Assembly: GCA_036417435.1 (NCBI GenBank)
Contig: CM070899.1
Span: 146,148,237 to 146,212,236, forward strand
Direction of reading: 5' to 3'
Length of the DNA: 64,000 nt
Source of the DNA: Inia geoffrensis
Lineage: Eukaryota; Chordata; Mammalia; Artiodactyla; Iniidae
This document shows positions 23,003-34,740 of the stretch, one piece after another (the first letter of the stretch is position 1; each line of letters begins with the position of its first letter). A program made the translations under genes and the position numbers. The notes below the pieces were generated by a model. The model searched no databases. It saw nothing but the letters and a program-made list of their open reading frames with translations, and was not told the DNA's origin.

Positions 23003-23392
23003 CCTCTTCTTCCTAGGGAAGACAAATACTTCAGAAGCAGTGTAGTTTGAATGGTTTATTACCCAGAAAACTTTAACAGAGAATAGCTATCTTCTACCTC
23101 TCAGCATGAGACTATATGCTTCTCCAAAAAAAGAAATGGTGGCTTACTTGATCTGCCTAATTTTGACTACACTATTGCAAATTTTGGACTAGACGTCACA
23201 ATTCAAGTGACATTTCTTTTTATTAACACCTGAAGTGACTTCATTAATGTATGGCTTTATAAAGAAAACTCAAAGAAGTGAATTATACCATGTAATCATA
23301 TTTAGGAATTAATTCATAGGAATTAATAAAAGCAGTTATATAGTCAGAAAATTATAAATAGTACATTGATACAACCTCATTATGCAGAGGTC
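23003..23392. other. Unassigned AT-rich DNA
   Basis: No repeat or exon was recognised. Confidence 0.4.
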
Positions 23393-23394
23393 TG

Positions 23395-23490
23395 AAAAGC
23401 AACCTTAGTGTGTGCTCCTGGAGCCAGACTGGGTGGGTTTAAATCTTGGTTTCACCATTTAGTTGCTTTGTGACTAACATAAGAAGCAGG
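23395..23490 (+). repeat. MIR SINE fragment
   Basis: 'gagccagactgggtgggttt' and 'ggtttcaccatttagttgct' followed by 'ttgtgacta' match the MIR 5' half. Confidence 0.7.
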
Positions 23491-23639
23491 AGAGGGAGAA
23501 TCCAGCTATAATGCTTTTGTTATCCACATAGTTCTAATAAGGAACAGAACTGTCAGGCAGGTGAATTGCAGTATCGCAACATGGCTGACCCTGTGTTAGT
23601 GTCCATGAATCCAGTCAAAGCCCCTACTGCCAGGACTTC

Positions 23640-25430
23640 CAACTGTCCTCTCCCTCCACATTTGAAATAACCTTCAAAATTAAGTTAGAACTTCAGTTAA
23701 ATTCACAAATAAAATTTACAGCCAAGTTTATAAATCTTAAGTGCAGAGCTTGATGAATTTTTAAATATAACCACCAGGCAAATAATGACATAGAATATTT
23801 CTTTACAGATAGAGGCTCCCTCACGCCTCCCTCCTGTTTCCTGCTCAGGATCCCACCCTCAAAGGTAATGACTATTATGGTTTCTATCACCATCATTTTA
23901 GCTGTATTTAGGACTCATAAACTGGATCATAAATGAAATCATTTGTCTCTGATTTTTTATATTCAACATTATGTCAGTGAGAGTCATCCATATTATTGTG
24001 TGTATACGTAGTTTGCGTTGTCTTTTTCCATTGCGTGTAACTGCATTGTATGAATACAACACAATTCATTTCGTTCTAGTTTTAATGGCTAATTGGGTTG
24101 TTTCCAATTTTGGACAATTATGAATAAAACTGCTGTGGTTCTTCTTGAACACGTCTTTTGGTGAACACAAGCATTCATTTGATATATACCTAGGGGTAGG
24201 GCTGCTAGGTCACAAAGTAAGCATGTTTAGCCTTGCTAAATGTCAAGAAACAGTTTTGTAAAGTGGTTGTACCAACCGAACACTCCCATTGATAGTATAA
24301 GAGAGTTCTTGTTGTTTACATCCTCACCAAACTGGGTATCATCAGTTTTTTAATGTTAGCCTATATGATGGGGGTGTGGCAGTATCACATTGTGGTTTCA
24401 ATTTCCACTTTTTATAACCACTGATTATATTATATCAGTGATATGTAATATATTTTAGGGGGACATTTGGATATCCTAGTTTGTGAAATGCTATTCAAGT
24501 ATTTTACCCATTTTTAGAGTCTAACTTTTTATAATTGATTTGTAGAAGTTTTCAAAAATATATTCTGGATATGGGTCCTACTTTGGATTTATGTATTACA
24601 AATATCTTCTCTTGGGAATTGTCATTTCACTCTATTAATAGTGTCTTTTAAAAATAAAGTCTAGTTTATATTTTCTTTTATGATTGGGACTTCTGGTATC
24701 CTTTTAAAAAAATCCTTGCCTATCCCAATATCATAAAAATATTTCTCTCTGTTCACTTCTACAAGTTTAATTGTTTTAGGTCATGATTTATGCTCCATAA
24801 CAAAACATTGCTTTCTGTGGTGAAAGGTAGAAGTCAAGCCTCACTTTTTGAACATAGATACGTGATTTACCTGACACAAATAATTGAAAAGATCATTCAT
24901 TCCTCACTAAGTTCATTATAGTGAGCCATTAGCTCAAAATATTTTTTAGTTATTTTCACATATCTATTCTTTATCACAAATAGATTTTGAATTTTATAAA
25001 GTACTTTTTCTGTATCTATTGGAATGATCACATGGTTTTCTTTCTATTCAAGTATAGTGAATTACATTTATTGATTTTCAAATACTAAAGCAAACTAACA
25101 ATCTTAGAATAATTTCAACTTAGTCATGTAATATTAATCCAGTGGTACATTGCTATATTTGGTCTATTAATACTTTTTTAAGGAATTTTGCAAATATATC
25201 CATGATAATATCGGCCTGTCTTGTTTCTTTATCATACTGTCTTTTTGGTTTTTAGAATTAAAATTATTCTAGCTTTGTAACATGAATTGGAGTGTCTATA
25301 CTCTTTCTCAATTCTCTAGAAGGATTTATATAAGATTGGTACTATGTATTTCTTAAACATTTTAATATAACTTACCAATGACACTATTTTGGAATCAGAG
25401 TGTTTTGATTCTCAGGAATATGTATTAATA
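23640..25430 (-). repeat. Ancient LINE-1 (L1M class), reverse orientation
   Basis: Reads as decayed antisense L1 ORF2: 'aattgggttgtttccaattt', 'gggtagggctgctaggtcac', 'agagttcttgttgtttacat', and further on 'ctgtatctattggaatgatc', which is the antisense of the RT DAEKAFD region. There are many stops and indels and no coding capacity remains. Confidence 0.8.
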
Positions 25431-25559
25431 GTGTACTGATTATGGAATCTCAAGCAATGAAAGAGATGATGCTTGACATATATAGGAGGAAAAGTTGGGG
25501 GTTTGGTGGAAGGAAACCTAACATGAGTCACCAGTTCCACCCAGGGGAACCAATGGCCA

Positions 25560-27120
25560 TTTAACAGAGTTACTGTGAACTGGGAAAGGGAAGTATAAAG
25601 ACTTTCCAGAGATTATTAGCAGTTGGTTCTGGACTTACATTCATGCTCAGAAACATAAACGATATGGTGGTCTACCTTCAGAGTAGGGGGTCATAGACAC
25701 CAATGGATAGATGAAGTCTTAGCTCAATCCTGTTGGGACTGCAGACTCAGAATGAATAGCGGCAATAGATTATTTAGTAACAGATACACTGTCCACACTG
25801 GTTTTCTGACCCATGGAGTGAGGGCCATTGTAGTCGGAAGGACCAAATGGAAACTACTGCCCTTCTGCTGAGATAGCAAACCAAAAGCAGAAATTCATCC
25901 CTGGTAGAGAGGTAGAGACTAGCACATCCATCAAGTACTTGAGAGATTTAGAGGTGGTGATTCTTACCATAAATCTTTTGATTTGTCCATATTACTGGTG
26001 CAAAAGCAAGATGGGTTGTGGAAATGACAGATGATTACTACAAGTTTATTCTGGTAATAAGGCCAATCAAAGCAATAGTTTCAGATATGGTCTCTTTATT
26101 AGAGAAAATTCATGCAGCTCTTGCTACATGGTATGTAGTTAATGACCTGACAAAAAACTTTATTCCTCCACCAAACAAAAAGAGTTTGTATTCATATAGC
26201 AGAAACAACAATTTACCCTTATGGTATTATTTCATGGTGGTGTAAAACTTTTCTATAGTGTCTCATGTCTTGTGTAAATTTGCTCATTCTCTTCCCTAAT
26301 ATGATACAGAGGAACCTTGCTCATTCCAGTACATCACAGAGCATCATGGGGGCTGTTTATATAGATCAGATGATGCTAACTGGATCTGATGAACAAAACG
26401 TATCAAGCACTCTAGATGCCTTAGTAAAAACCATATGAATGCAGAAAGATGGCAGATAAACTTCAAGAAACTTTAGGACACTGCCATGATGATAAAGTTT
26501 CTAGAAATATATTGTTCTGTGAAATGTTGAAATTTCTATCTTACAGACAGCGTGCTGAACTTAGTGTTAGATTTTGGAGGTCACACATGCTATATTTTGG
26601 AATATTTCTCTGACACATTCACTGGATACTCCTTAAAATCCTTCTACCATTACCATCTGTGGGTTAACATAATCAGTTACTCATTGCCATATGTCACCAT
26701 ACAACATCACTTCCATCCAGGAAACATATTTTATAGAAAAGGAAATGCAGTGATGGAAAACAGGACACATTGTCTTTTTATGTACACTAGCATTCAGAAG
26801 CAGCTTGCTCCATAGAACTAAAAGTGGAATGCCCTGCTGAAGTCTCTGTTACAATGTTAACAGGAAGACCACCCTTTTAAGGTTGGGAAGCTGTCCTGCA
26901 GGATGCAGTATATGTCTTAAATGAATGGCCGAAACACGGCACTGTCTCCTCCACAGCCAGATGGGAAAGACCCTCTCACTTTAACATCTAATAACTTGAA
27001 GAATTTTTGCTTCCTGTTCCTGAGACCTTGGACTTGGTGGGCTGGAGATCCCAGTGGCCAAGGAAGGAATGCTTCCACCAGGAAATACAGACATGGTGGC
27101 AATTAATTAGAAGCTGATCG
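25560..27120 (+). pseudogene. Degraded ERV-L-type endogenous retrovirus pol remnant
   Basis: A plus-strand pol-like reading is spread over frames with many stops. About 25560-25650 resembles the protease end. About 25800-26450 resembles the RT fingers and palm, with 'ggaccaaatggaaactactg', 'gttgtggaaatgacagatga' and 'gctacatggtatgtagttaa'. The RT catalytic box at 26358-26369 reads YIDQ, so an active-site aspartate is gone. RNase H is mostly missing. 26840-26990 resembles the integrase C-terminus (GWEAVLQDAVYVLNEWP). No env-like sequence was seen and no LTR pair could be defined. This is a fossil class III ERV with no coding capacity. Confidence 0.72.
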
Positions 27121-28590
27121 TTTGAGCTTCTCATAATGCTGAACCAACAATCAGAGAAGAGCAAGACTGTACTGTCAGATTTACATACTGTACTTATTAT
27201 CAGGGGGAAATGAGTCACTGCTATTCATCAGGATGTGTCCACACCCAGGGCATTCAGCGGGGTACTTTCTACGACTCCCTTGTCCAATAAGTCTCATTAG
27301 TGAAGTACTGTGACAACAAAATAAAGAAAAAAGAAACATAAAGAGCTCAGATATTAAAGAGATTGAGGTTTGAGTCACCTCCTCAAGTAGAGAATTCTAT
27401 CCAGCTGAAGTTCTGGCAAGAGTAAGGGGAAAGAACAGTAGAAAACAACAAATATATGATTCCCAAATAGGCCACAAACCAACCACCAAACTAGTGGGTA
27501 TAGCAGCTATATACTGAGTCTTACTTATTTTGATCCTGCATTTTCTTCCAGTATCATATTAGAACACTTACAGTGGCTAATGTTTTAGGTTTCAGGTAGA
27601 AGTACAGCTGAATTTATAGCATCCCTTGATGATACAGTGACTGATAGGACTTCACTTGTCCTTTGTGATCAACACGAAATCTTTACCCTGAGGTTGAGGC
27701 ATGAGTGTAGGTTGAAAGGAAATGGTTTGGGTAGTGACAGACATATTCCGTTTGCTCTTTGGATTCCCACCTCACCCTTTTCCACCTTGCAACCTGCTGA
27801 CCTACCTGGGCAACAACAAGCTCCCTTGCCCTTTGGTTTCTGATCTGTTTTGGCCACCGGGAGCCCCAGCAGGAAAGAGGAGGGAGAAGAGGGGCTGAGA
27901 TAGGACTATTTACCTTCCTGGCTCCGTCCCCATGTGGCTTCCTAGGGCTAGTTTGTCCCTGCACCAGAGATCACTGTCGCCGTCTAGATCAGTCTGACTA
28001 CACTGTCCTCTCCTTCCTGCTCTGCCACTCCCTGCCCTTATTACTTTGGGCCAATTGGCTATAACAGGTCTGCTGTTATTAGACTCGGGATACTTCCCTC
28101 TTCCTTGTGGCTTACCCTCTCCTAATTTGAAGGCATCATCTCCTTCCTGCTGGGACCCTGATTTATACAGGTTGTTTATTTATATACTCCTTCTACCCAC
28201 ATTCCTACAGGACTATCAATCAAATGAGCCTAAGTGACTCCTTCCTCCCTTCTTTCTTTTCGGAACACGGAGCAAAGAATCTTTTCCTTCAGTTTAAGTT
28301 TCTACAAAAGACAGGAGGTGCTGTTGCATTTTACACTTTTTGCCCAGCAATAATCCCACAGGCAAGGAAATATAAGGGATTTGCCTATCTACACAGAGGA
28401 GGTGGGGAGAGAAAGAGGGATAAATACAAATTAATATCTTAACATTTTTTATTCTGATATAAACTTCCCTGGCTGTCAATTTACTTGCTTTCAACCTGGG
28501 CATGGATACTCTGCCCCAATCAGTAGCTTCATCCACAGAAACATGGCAGTAAAAACCTAATCAAAGAAGGGCAGATGCATTGCATTTCGT
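27121..28590. other. Mostly unassigned; may include ERV-L flank or LTR sequence
   Basis: 27380-27640 could be the 3' internal part of the ERV-L, and 27600-27860 could be a decayed LTR ('gatacagtgactgataggac', 'gtaggttgaaaggaaatggt'), but neither boundary is clear. The rest is unrecognised. Confidence 0.3.
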
Positions 28591-28595
28591 GTCAA

Positions 28596-28685
28596 CCCTA
28601 ATTGATTGGCTTCTAGAGCACAGTATGGGGAGAGATTCTGAGTCCTCATCTGAGCTCAGCGCGAAAGTGCTGTAATCAATTAGGG
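28596..28685. other. 90-bp element bounded by a perfect 12-bp inverted repeat
   Basis: CCCTAATTGATT (28596-28607) and AATCAATTAGGG (28674-28685) are exact reverse complements 66 bases apart. Each arm holds TAATTGATT/AATCAATTA, which fits homeodomain (TAAT) and PBX-like (TGATT) binding words. The interior ('agagattctgagtcctcatc', 'ctcagcgcgaaagtgctg') is unique in this window. It could be a conserved regulatory element or an old transposon-derived sequence; sequence alone does not decide. Confidence 0.5.
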
Positions 28686-28689
28686 ATGC

Positions 28690-29895
28690 CTATCAGAGGT
28701 ATAAGAGTCAAGAGCTGCATGTTTATTATCCCCCATCTAATCTCTCCCTCTACCTAAGCAGATACCCCTTTCCTGGCTAGTTAACCGTCAAATGTTCAAG
28801 AGGCAAAGGGTCATTTCTCTCATGGGGAAGACCAAGTTGGGGGTTAAGGCAAGAACTATGGGCTTCAAATTCTAATATCCATTTATATATAAGAGTGGTT
28901 GCTCAATGTGACTTCAGCTAATACAGGCTGAATAGACATTGGTGGACAAAGGGAGATATTCTTTATATTCTCTTATTCTTGTTATAAAATGTTTGCAGAG
29001 ATTTCCACCATGAACCTTTTTTAAAATAATAGACTTCCAGACTTTATGCTAACTAAACAGAAGAGTTGCAGACTGAAACATGAGATCAAGAAGTCTCCAC
29101 CCTCCTTTCAGCAACACACGTGACCCAGAGCTGCTGTAATTGCTCTGCATCTATTTCCCAGGTCCTCAAAGATTCAAGGACTTCTCCCATCTTTTGGCTG
29201 TATCCAGCTCTGGTTCTGACCCTATTCTTGAATTAGAGAGGGAGCCAACAGCCTCAGTCTGCCAATCACTGAAACTCAGCATATCTGGTTGTCCTGACAT
29301 TAGCCACTGATCTGCCCCATTGCTTTCCCAAAAGACCCGAGTCCTACATTCTCATTGTCACGAGCCTGCTTCCTGTCTCAGCATTGGGTCTCTGTTTCAT
29401 TCTGTCTATCCTCCCTGGGAATGAGGTCCTGAACCCCTTTCTTGTAGGAAATTTCCTTGCTAGTCCTTAAAAATCCTCTCAAAGGTTGGCTCCCCACCAC
29501 AATTCCCCTCCTTACCTGCTGGAGCCCTGTCACACTATTTTTGCTGCCCCTTCTCTTGATGGATGACTACTGATGTACATTAGACCTCAGTCTTACCTAC
29601 GGTGCTGCCTCTTAAAGTAAGTTCACCTGGCCTCTGTCTAAACCTGAGTGGGTAAGTCCCACTCTATACTCTACCCCTCATCTCCATGTTGCTGTGTTCA
29701 GTCATGAAGATTTGCACAACCAAAAACTTAAGAGCAGGAGATGCCTCTAGGTATCAAGCAGGACACATAAATGAGAGACAGTTATCAGGTAGGAACTGTG
29801 AAAACTGGAGAACACATGCCCAGTGAAAAAGGATCAGACATAACACAACCTTTGCCACTTGAAGCCAGAAATCTAGATTATGTGATGCCTCTTGG
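28690..29895. other. Unassigned non-coding DNA
   Basis: No repeat or exon was recognised. 29130-29540 is pyrimidine-rich and may be an eroded LTR. Confidence 0.35.
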
Positions 29896-29898
29896 GTT

Positions 29899-30017
29899 CT
29901 TTTTTTTTTGCCGCACCACGTGGCAGGCGGGATCTTAGTTCCCCAACCAGGGGTCAAACCCATGCCCCCTGCAGTGGAAGTGAGGAGTCCTAACCACTGG
30001 ACCGCCAGGGAATTCCC
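29899..30017 (-). mobile_element. CHR-1-type SINE
   Basis: The reverse complement starts 'gggaattccctggcggtcc', has a B-box-like 'gggtttgacccc' and ends in poly-A (T-run at 29899-29909). No clear target duplication, so probably older. Confidence 0.88.
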
Positions 30018-30730
30018 TTGATGTTGTCAACTAATTTAGAAGTTTCTAAACACTGACCCAATCCACACATCACTGGTTTGTGATTTTAAAGTTGACAAGG
30101 TGAAAGGTGATCTTCTAGTAACGCAGCAGATCTTTCTACATTCTAGCTTAGCAGTTCTTTCAAATGACTTGAGAAATTCACACATAGTGGAGCGCTGATC
30201 ATGAATTTCTCTGTGCACAAAAGGGAATGTGTTTGGGAAAAAAACAAAACAAAACAGTCTTTCTTGGCTGTGTAGCATTGAACACTAATTTAAAATAAAA
30301 CTTTATTTCAAGCTACATTTAGTCCCTAAGAAATGAAATGAAAAGTGACCAAATGAATCAGCCAGACAAGTCTAGCTCTTTAATCACCATCCTCACTACT
30401 GCTAATTGAATCTTCAATGCACATTTGCTTTGTTCCCTGAGGTACACTAAAACAAATACATAATGCATGTCTCCTTAGTTTGAAAGATTTCACATGTTTG
30501 GAATTAAAAGTAGCCATAAGTTGGAGCAAAAGCAGGGTATGACAACTAAGTAGGAAACTTTATCCTTATAGGAGAGAAAATAACATTATTTGTTGAGCAT
30601 AGGGGTTCAGAGCTAGAAGGGTCCTTACTGCTGTAGATTTTCCAATGAAACGTAGAAAGTCTGTTTATCAATGTTCTTAAGCAATATAATGAAAGCAAAC
30701 CTGATGCCATCCAGTGATACCTACCAGTTA
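30018..30730. other. Unassigned non-coding DNA
   Basis: Contains AAAAC repeats at 30240-30256. Nothing else was recognised. Confidence 0.4.
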
Positions 30731-30736
30731 TCTTCA

Positions 30737-30968
30737 ATCAGTCTTTTTTTTTTTTTTTTTGTCCCTACGCGGGCCTCTCACTGTTGTGGCCTCTCCCGTT
30801 GCGGAGCACAAGCTCCGGGCGCGCAGGCTCAGCGGCCATGGCTCACGGGCCCAGCCGCTCCACGGCATGTGGGATCTTCCCGGACAGGGGCACAAACCCG
30901 TGTCCCCTGCATCGGCAGGCGGACTCTCAACCACTGCACCACCAGGGAAGCCCTTCCATCAGTCTTTT
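30737..30968 (-). mobile_element. CHR-2-type SINE with 11-bp TSD
   Basis: The insert (30748-30957) in reverse complement starts 'gggcttccctggtggtgcag', carries a B-box-like 'cgggtttgtgcccc' and 'ccgctgagcctgcgcgcccg', then a poly-A tail. The direct repeat ATCAGTCTTTT lies at 30737-30747 and 30958-30968. This SINE type is characteristic of cetaceans. Long open frames crossing it on both strands are artefacts of its GC-rich body. Confidence 0.94.
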
Positions 30969-31880
30969 GTCGCTATTGTTATTGAATCAGATTTGTGATT
31001 CTAGTTGGGTTGTATCAGAGTTAACTGATTTGGCCGTTATGATCATCAAAATAACCAGATGTTCCCAGTAATTGCTTGGCAATTGATCTGAATTTCTGAT
31101 GATGTAGTTGATGAATCTGAGCATTTTGATTTGGTTTCCAAGGTAGAGATGTTGACAGTGAGTAAAATATTCAACATTTGTGGAAAATGTCCATGGGCCC
31201 TTTCCAGCTATGAAGTACTGAATTTCAACTTTTCTTAACCATAGAGGAAAAGAATGTGGAGAAACTAAGTTTGGGCACAAATTAGCCCAGTTGTAGTAAG
31301 CTGATTGCTTTGTGTGGCACACCTGTATTTAATCAGAACAGGAAGTAACTATGAAAAAGCAAGCATCCTCTTTAAAGTTTAACTGAATACTTAAAAAAAA
31401 AAAAAGTTCAAAAACATGACAGAGAACATCATGAGTGAATCACCTATATATACTGATTAACTTCTGAAGATATATTTTACCCCATTGAAATTCTATGCAG
31501 TATTGGTTATGATTAAAATAATGTCTATGGTATGTACAACAAAAGTTTTTTTAAAAAGAATTCTGTTTCAAGATTTAAATTTTGCCCCACTGTAGTAATA
31601 GATTTGTGTAATATCAGTCCTGGTTGAAACAAAATTTAATTCTAAAAAAAGAAAAACATAATAAAGAAAAATTTTAATAATATTAAAATGTGACAAAATG
31701 TTAAAGCTATAAAAATATGATCACTAGAGTGACACAGACTGAATGAAAATGTTAATCACTTGTTTTTTTTAAAAAAAAGTTAAAAATAAAGCAGAACACA
31801 GTTTGACAATATGTTTCATTTGGGTTTTTTTTTTTCATTTTGATTCATTCATTCAAAAAATTAACTGCCCAAAATATGGT
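30969..31880. other. Unassigned AT-rich DNA
   Basis: Only short A or T runs (31391-31404, 31826-31835). No repeat family was recognised. Confidence 0.4.
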
Positions 31881-31884
31881 CCCT

Positions 31885-32038
31885 TGTGTGATCCACAGGC
31901 CGACAACACTGGTATCTTTTTGGGAGGTTGTTAGAAATGCTTACTCAGCCCTCACTTAAGAACTGCTGAATCAGAATCTGCATTTTACAAGATCTCCAGG
32001 TAATTTGTAGGGTACAATCAAGTTTGAGAAGCACTAGT
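31885..32038 (-). mobile_element. MER5-type non-autonomous hAT fragment
   Basis: 'gttgttagaaatgcttactc', 'gctgaatcagaatctgcatt', 'acaagatctccaggtaattt' and 'tttgagaagcactag' match the MER5 consensus in reverse orientation. No TSD was defined. Confidence 0.8.
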
Positions 32039-32229
32039 CTACAAGACTCTAAGACAAAAATAAAAAATAAAATTGGCGCCAACCTCAAGTTATAGTGTAA
32101 GGAGGGAAATGGATCGAATGAACAGGTAATTATGGTACATGTATCGAAATGTATGTCAGCATTACAGGAACTTAGAGAAAGTGCATCACTTAACGAAGGC
32201 AATTCTTTGAAGGCATAGAGAGATTAAAG

Positions 32230-32628
32230 AAGCTGGATCTTGAAACTAATAAGAGCAAATGATATTCCAGGCAGAGAACACATATTATGTCTAGAGAATG
32301 GCAGTCCTTTTCATATGGTCGACCTGTGACTCTTTAAATCAAGAGGTAGAGGCAAGGGCTAGTAAGACAGGATGGCACCCAGTGTGGGGACCTGGCAACA
32401 GAGTGTGAACTTTACCCTTGGGACAGCGAGTAGACATCAGAGCTTTGAACAAGGGGGGTGACTTGATCACAAACGGGTTTCAAAAATATTGTGAGCAGTG
32501 TACAGGCAGCACAAGAGGAGGAAAAGACCAGTGAGTAGGCCACACCAGGCCTGCATTCAGGAGGTAGGAACTCAAAGGAAAGAAGGATTTAAAAGATATC
32601 TAGAAAAAAAAAAAAGACATCTAAAGGG
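32230..32628 (+). repeat. Ancient dispersed repeat (family X), segment
   Basis: 'aatgatattccaggcagaga', 'agagaatggcag' and 'aacaaggggggtgacttgat' match a long mammalian repeat I recognise but cannot name. Other segments of it in this window lie at 33240-33590, 34530-34740, 51895-52090, 52720-52960, 53830-54110 and 55520-55960. Confidence 0.45.
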
Positions 32629-32629
32629 A

Positions 32630-32890
32630 AGGGGCAAGTTAGGGGTAGGGGATTAATAGGTACAAACTATTATATATAAAATATATAAGCTACAAGGATG
32701 TACTGTATAACACAGAGAATATAGCCAGTATTTTGTAGTAACTATAAATGGAATATAACCCTTAAAAATTGTGAATCACTATGTTGGTCACCTGTAACTT
32801 ATGTAATATTGTACATCTACTATACTTCAACTCAAAAATAAAAAATAAATCAAATAAACAACAAAAATACATATAAAAATAAATAAAAGA
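32630..32890 (+). repeat. L1 3'UTR fragment, plus strand
   Basis: 'ggatgtactgtataacacag', 'gaatatagccagtattttgt' and a tail of AAAAT/AAATA units are the 3' end of an older L1. It interrupts the family X repeat. Confidence 0.75.
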
Positions 32891-33239
32891 TACTTAGATG
32901 ATAGGAATGACAGGTTGTGTATTTGACCCTCTAAGATCTGTTTAACCTGGGTATCTTTAATATGTATAGAACTCTGGAATGATCAACATTTGCTAAGTGG
33001 TTTTATAGTTTTCTTCCAAATATCCACTAAGAGATTCATTTTTACCATATTTACACAATGCCTTGAATGACATTTTTTAGTCTTTCTCCAATAAAGTTAG
33101 TCAATGTTTACCATTTTTCTAAGAGGATTATATTTTCCACAAAGACCACCTCTACCGTTTCTCAGTCAAGTACCATTACATTAGGGGCTTAGCTAGGGCC
33201 TTTGAACAGGAAATGGAGAAGAGAGGATGGATTGTAAAG

Positions 33240-33590
33240 AATGGTAAAGCCACAGGACTCGCACATTACTAAATGTCGTGGGTTAGGTAAGTGGGAGCCT
33301 CATGTTGACTCCTGGACTTTCTACTTGGGTAGATGAGAATCCTCTTAGCTGAGACTGGGAATACAGGAAGAGACAGATTTCAAGACATCATGGTAAATTC
33401 CATTTTATACATATTGACTTCAGGAGCATGTGGGACATCCAGGTGGAAATGGCCAATAATCAATTGGATAAAATGGAAGGACACCCTAGGGCCTCAATAA
33501 ACATTTGTTGAGTAGAATAAACTAGAGCACACGAGGGAAAACTGGGTTTGGGGTACACTTCATTTGAACAATTTTAATGCATAGAGAGAT
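33240..33590 (+). repeat. Ancient family X repeat, segment
   Basis: 'ggagcatgtgggacatccag' and 'gtggaaatggcc' continue the family X order after the L1 interruption. Confidence 0.4.
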
Positions 33591-33624
33591 TATTTTTATT
33601 TTTTCCACAAGTATCTATGGACAT

Positions 33625-33845
33625 TCTTTAATTTTCAATTTTTTAATTGAAGTATAGTTGATTTACAATGTTGTGTTAGTTTCAGGTGTACAGCAAAGTG
33701 GTTTTATTTCAGATTCTTTTCCATTATAAGTTATTATAAGATATTGAATATAGTTCCCTGAGCTATACAGTAGGTCCTTGTTGTTTATCTACTTTATATA
33801 TAGTAGTGTGTATCTGCTAATCCCAAACTCCTAATTCTTTAAAAC
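33625..33845 (-). repeat. L1 3'UTR fragment, minus strand
   Basis: 'aattgaagtatagttgattt', 'gtttcaggtgtacagcaaag' and 'gagctatacagtaggtcctt' are the antisense of an L1 3' end. Confidence 0.82.
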
Positions 33846-33879
33846 AATAATTCACTCATTTTTCAAAATAAAAGTAACT

Positions 33880-34400
33880 TTATGGTTTTTCCTGATTATA
33901 AAAGCAGTACATCCCTACTGTATATGTATTCAGATAGTGAACTATAAAGAGCAATGATAAAATCACCAGTAACCCCATCCTATCATCCAGAAATAACTCA
34001 GTATTCTATTGTACTTTTCATATTTTTTATGATGAAATATACATAAAATATTTTTATAAAATTTGGATCATAACATCTATAACATTTTATACCCTGCCTT
34101 TTTCTATTAGCACCTTATCAGAGGCAACTCTTTATGCCTCTGTAAATAAGCACACATGACTATCAGTGGCTGTCTTGTTTACCATTGTGCACATGTCCTG
34201 TAATTCAGGGGGGTCTCCACTTTTTTGATATTACAAACAACATAGCAATACTCCTGTAAATACATTTTGGTTCACATGTCCAATTATTTCCTTAGGATAA
34301 TTTCCTAAGGTAAATTGCTAGAAGTGAAATTTCTGAGTTAAGGGACATGCCCATTTACAATTGGATAAACAGGCCAAATCTCCTTCAAAATGTTTCATCT
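33880..34400 (-). repeat. Ancient L1M 3' fragment, minus strand
   Basis: 'aaatatttttataaaatttg', 'ttacaaacaacatagcaata', 'ggataatttcctaagg' and 'aattgctagaagtgaaattt' match an old L1M 3' end in antisense. Confidence 0.65.
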
Positions 34401-34529
34401 CCCCCAAAACAATTCATCTTTACCCAAACCAACGTAGAAGAATGCCAGTCCTCATGTTCAGTGTATCACCTTCCTCAGCATTAGCTTTGAAACATCAGTT
34501 TGTGGTAAAAACAAAACAAAACAAAATAA

Positions 34530-34740
34530 AAACAAGGGGAGTAAAGGACTGATCTCAGAGAGACTTGTAAGTCAGGAGAGACATCTAGATGTGGATGAAG
34601 ATTTGGGAGTCATTTCCTTACAGGTGGTATTTGAAGCCATGGAGATAGTCAAGACTGTCCCTGAGAGAATGATCCTGGGACTGATTACTGAGAAAACCTA
34701 ATCAAAGAGGCTGATGGAGGAAGAGCCATTAATGAGACAA
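34530..34740 (+). repeat. Ancient family X repeat, segment
   Basis: 'agatttgggagtcatttcct' and 'tggtatttgaagccatggag' match the family X repeat further along its order than the segment at 33240. Confidence 0.4.

Noticed and set aside
30671..31071. Several 95-104 codon frames on both strands
   Set aside because: They cross the GC-rich, stop-poor body of a CHR SINE; the same peptides recur at 45242, 46606 and 56529.
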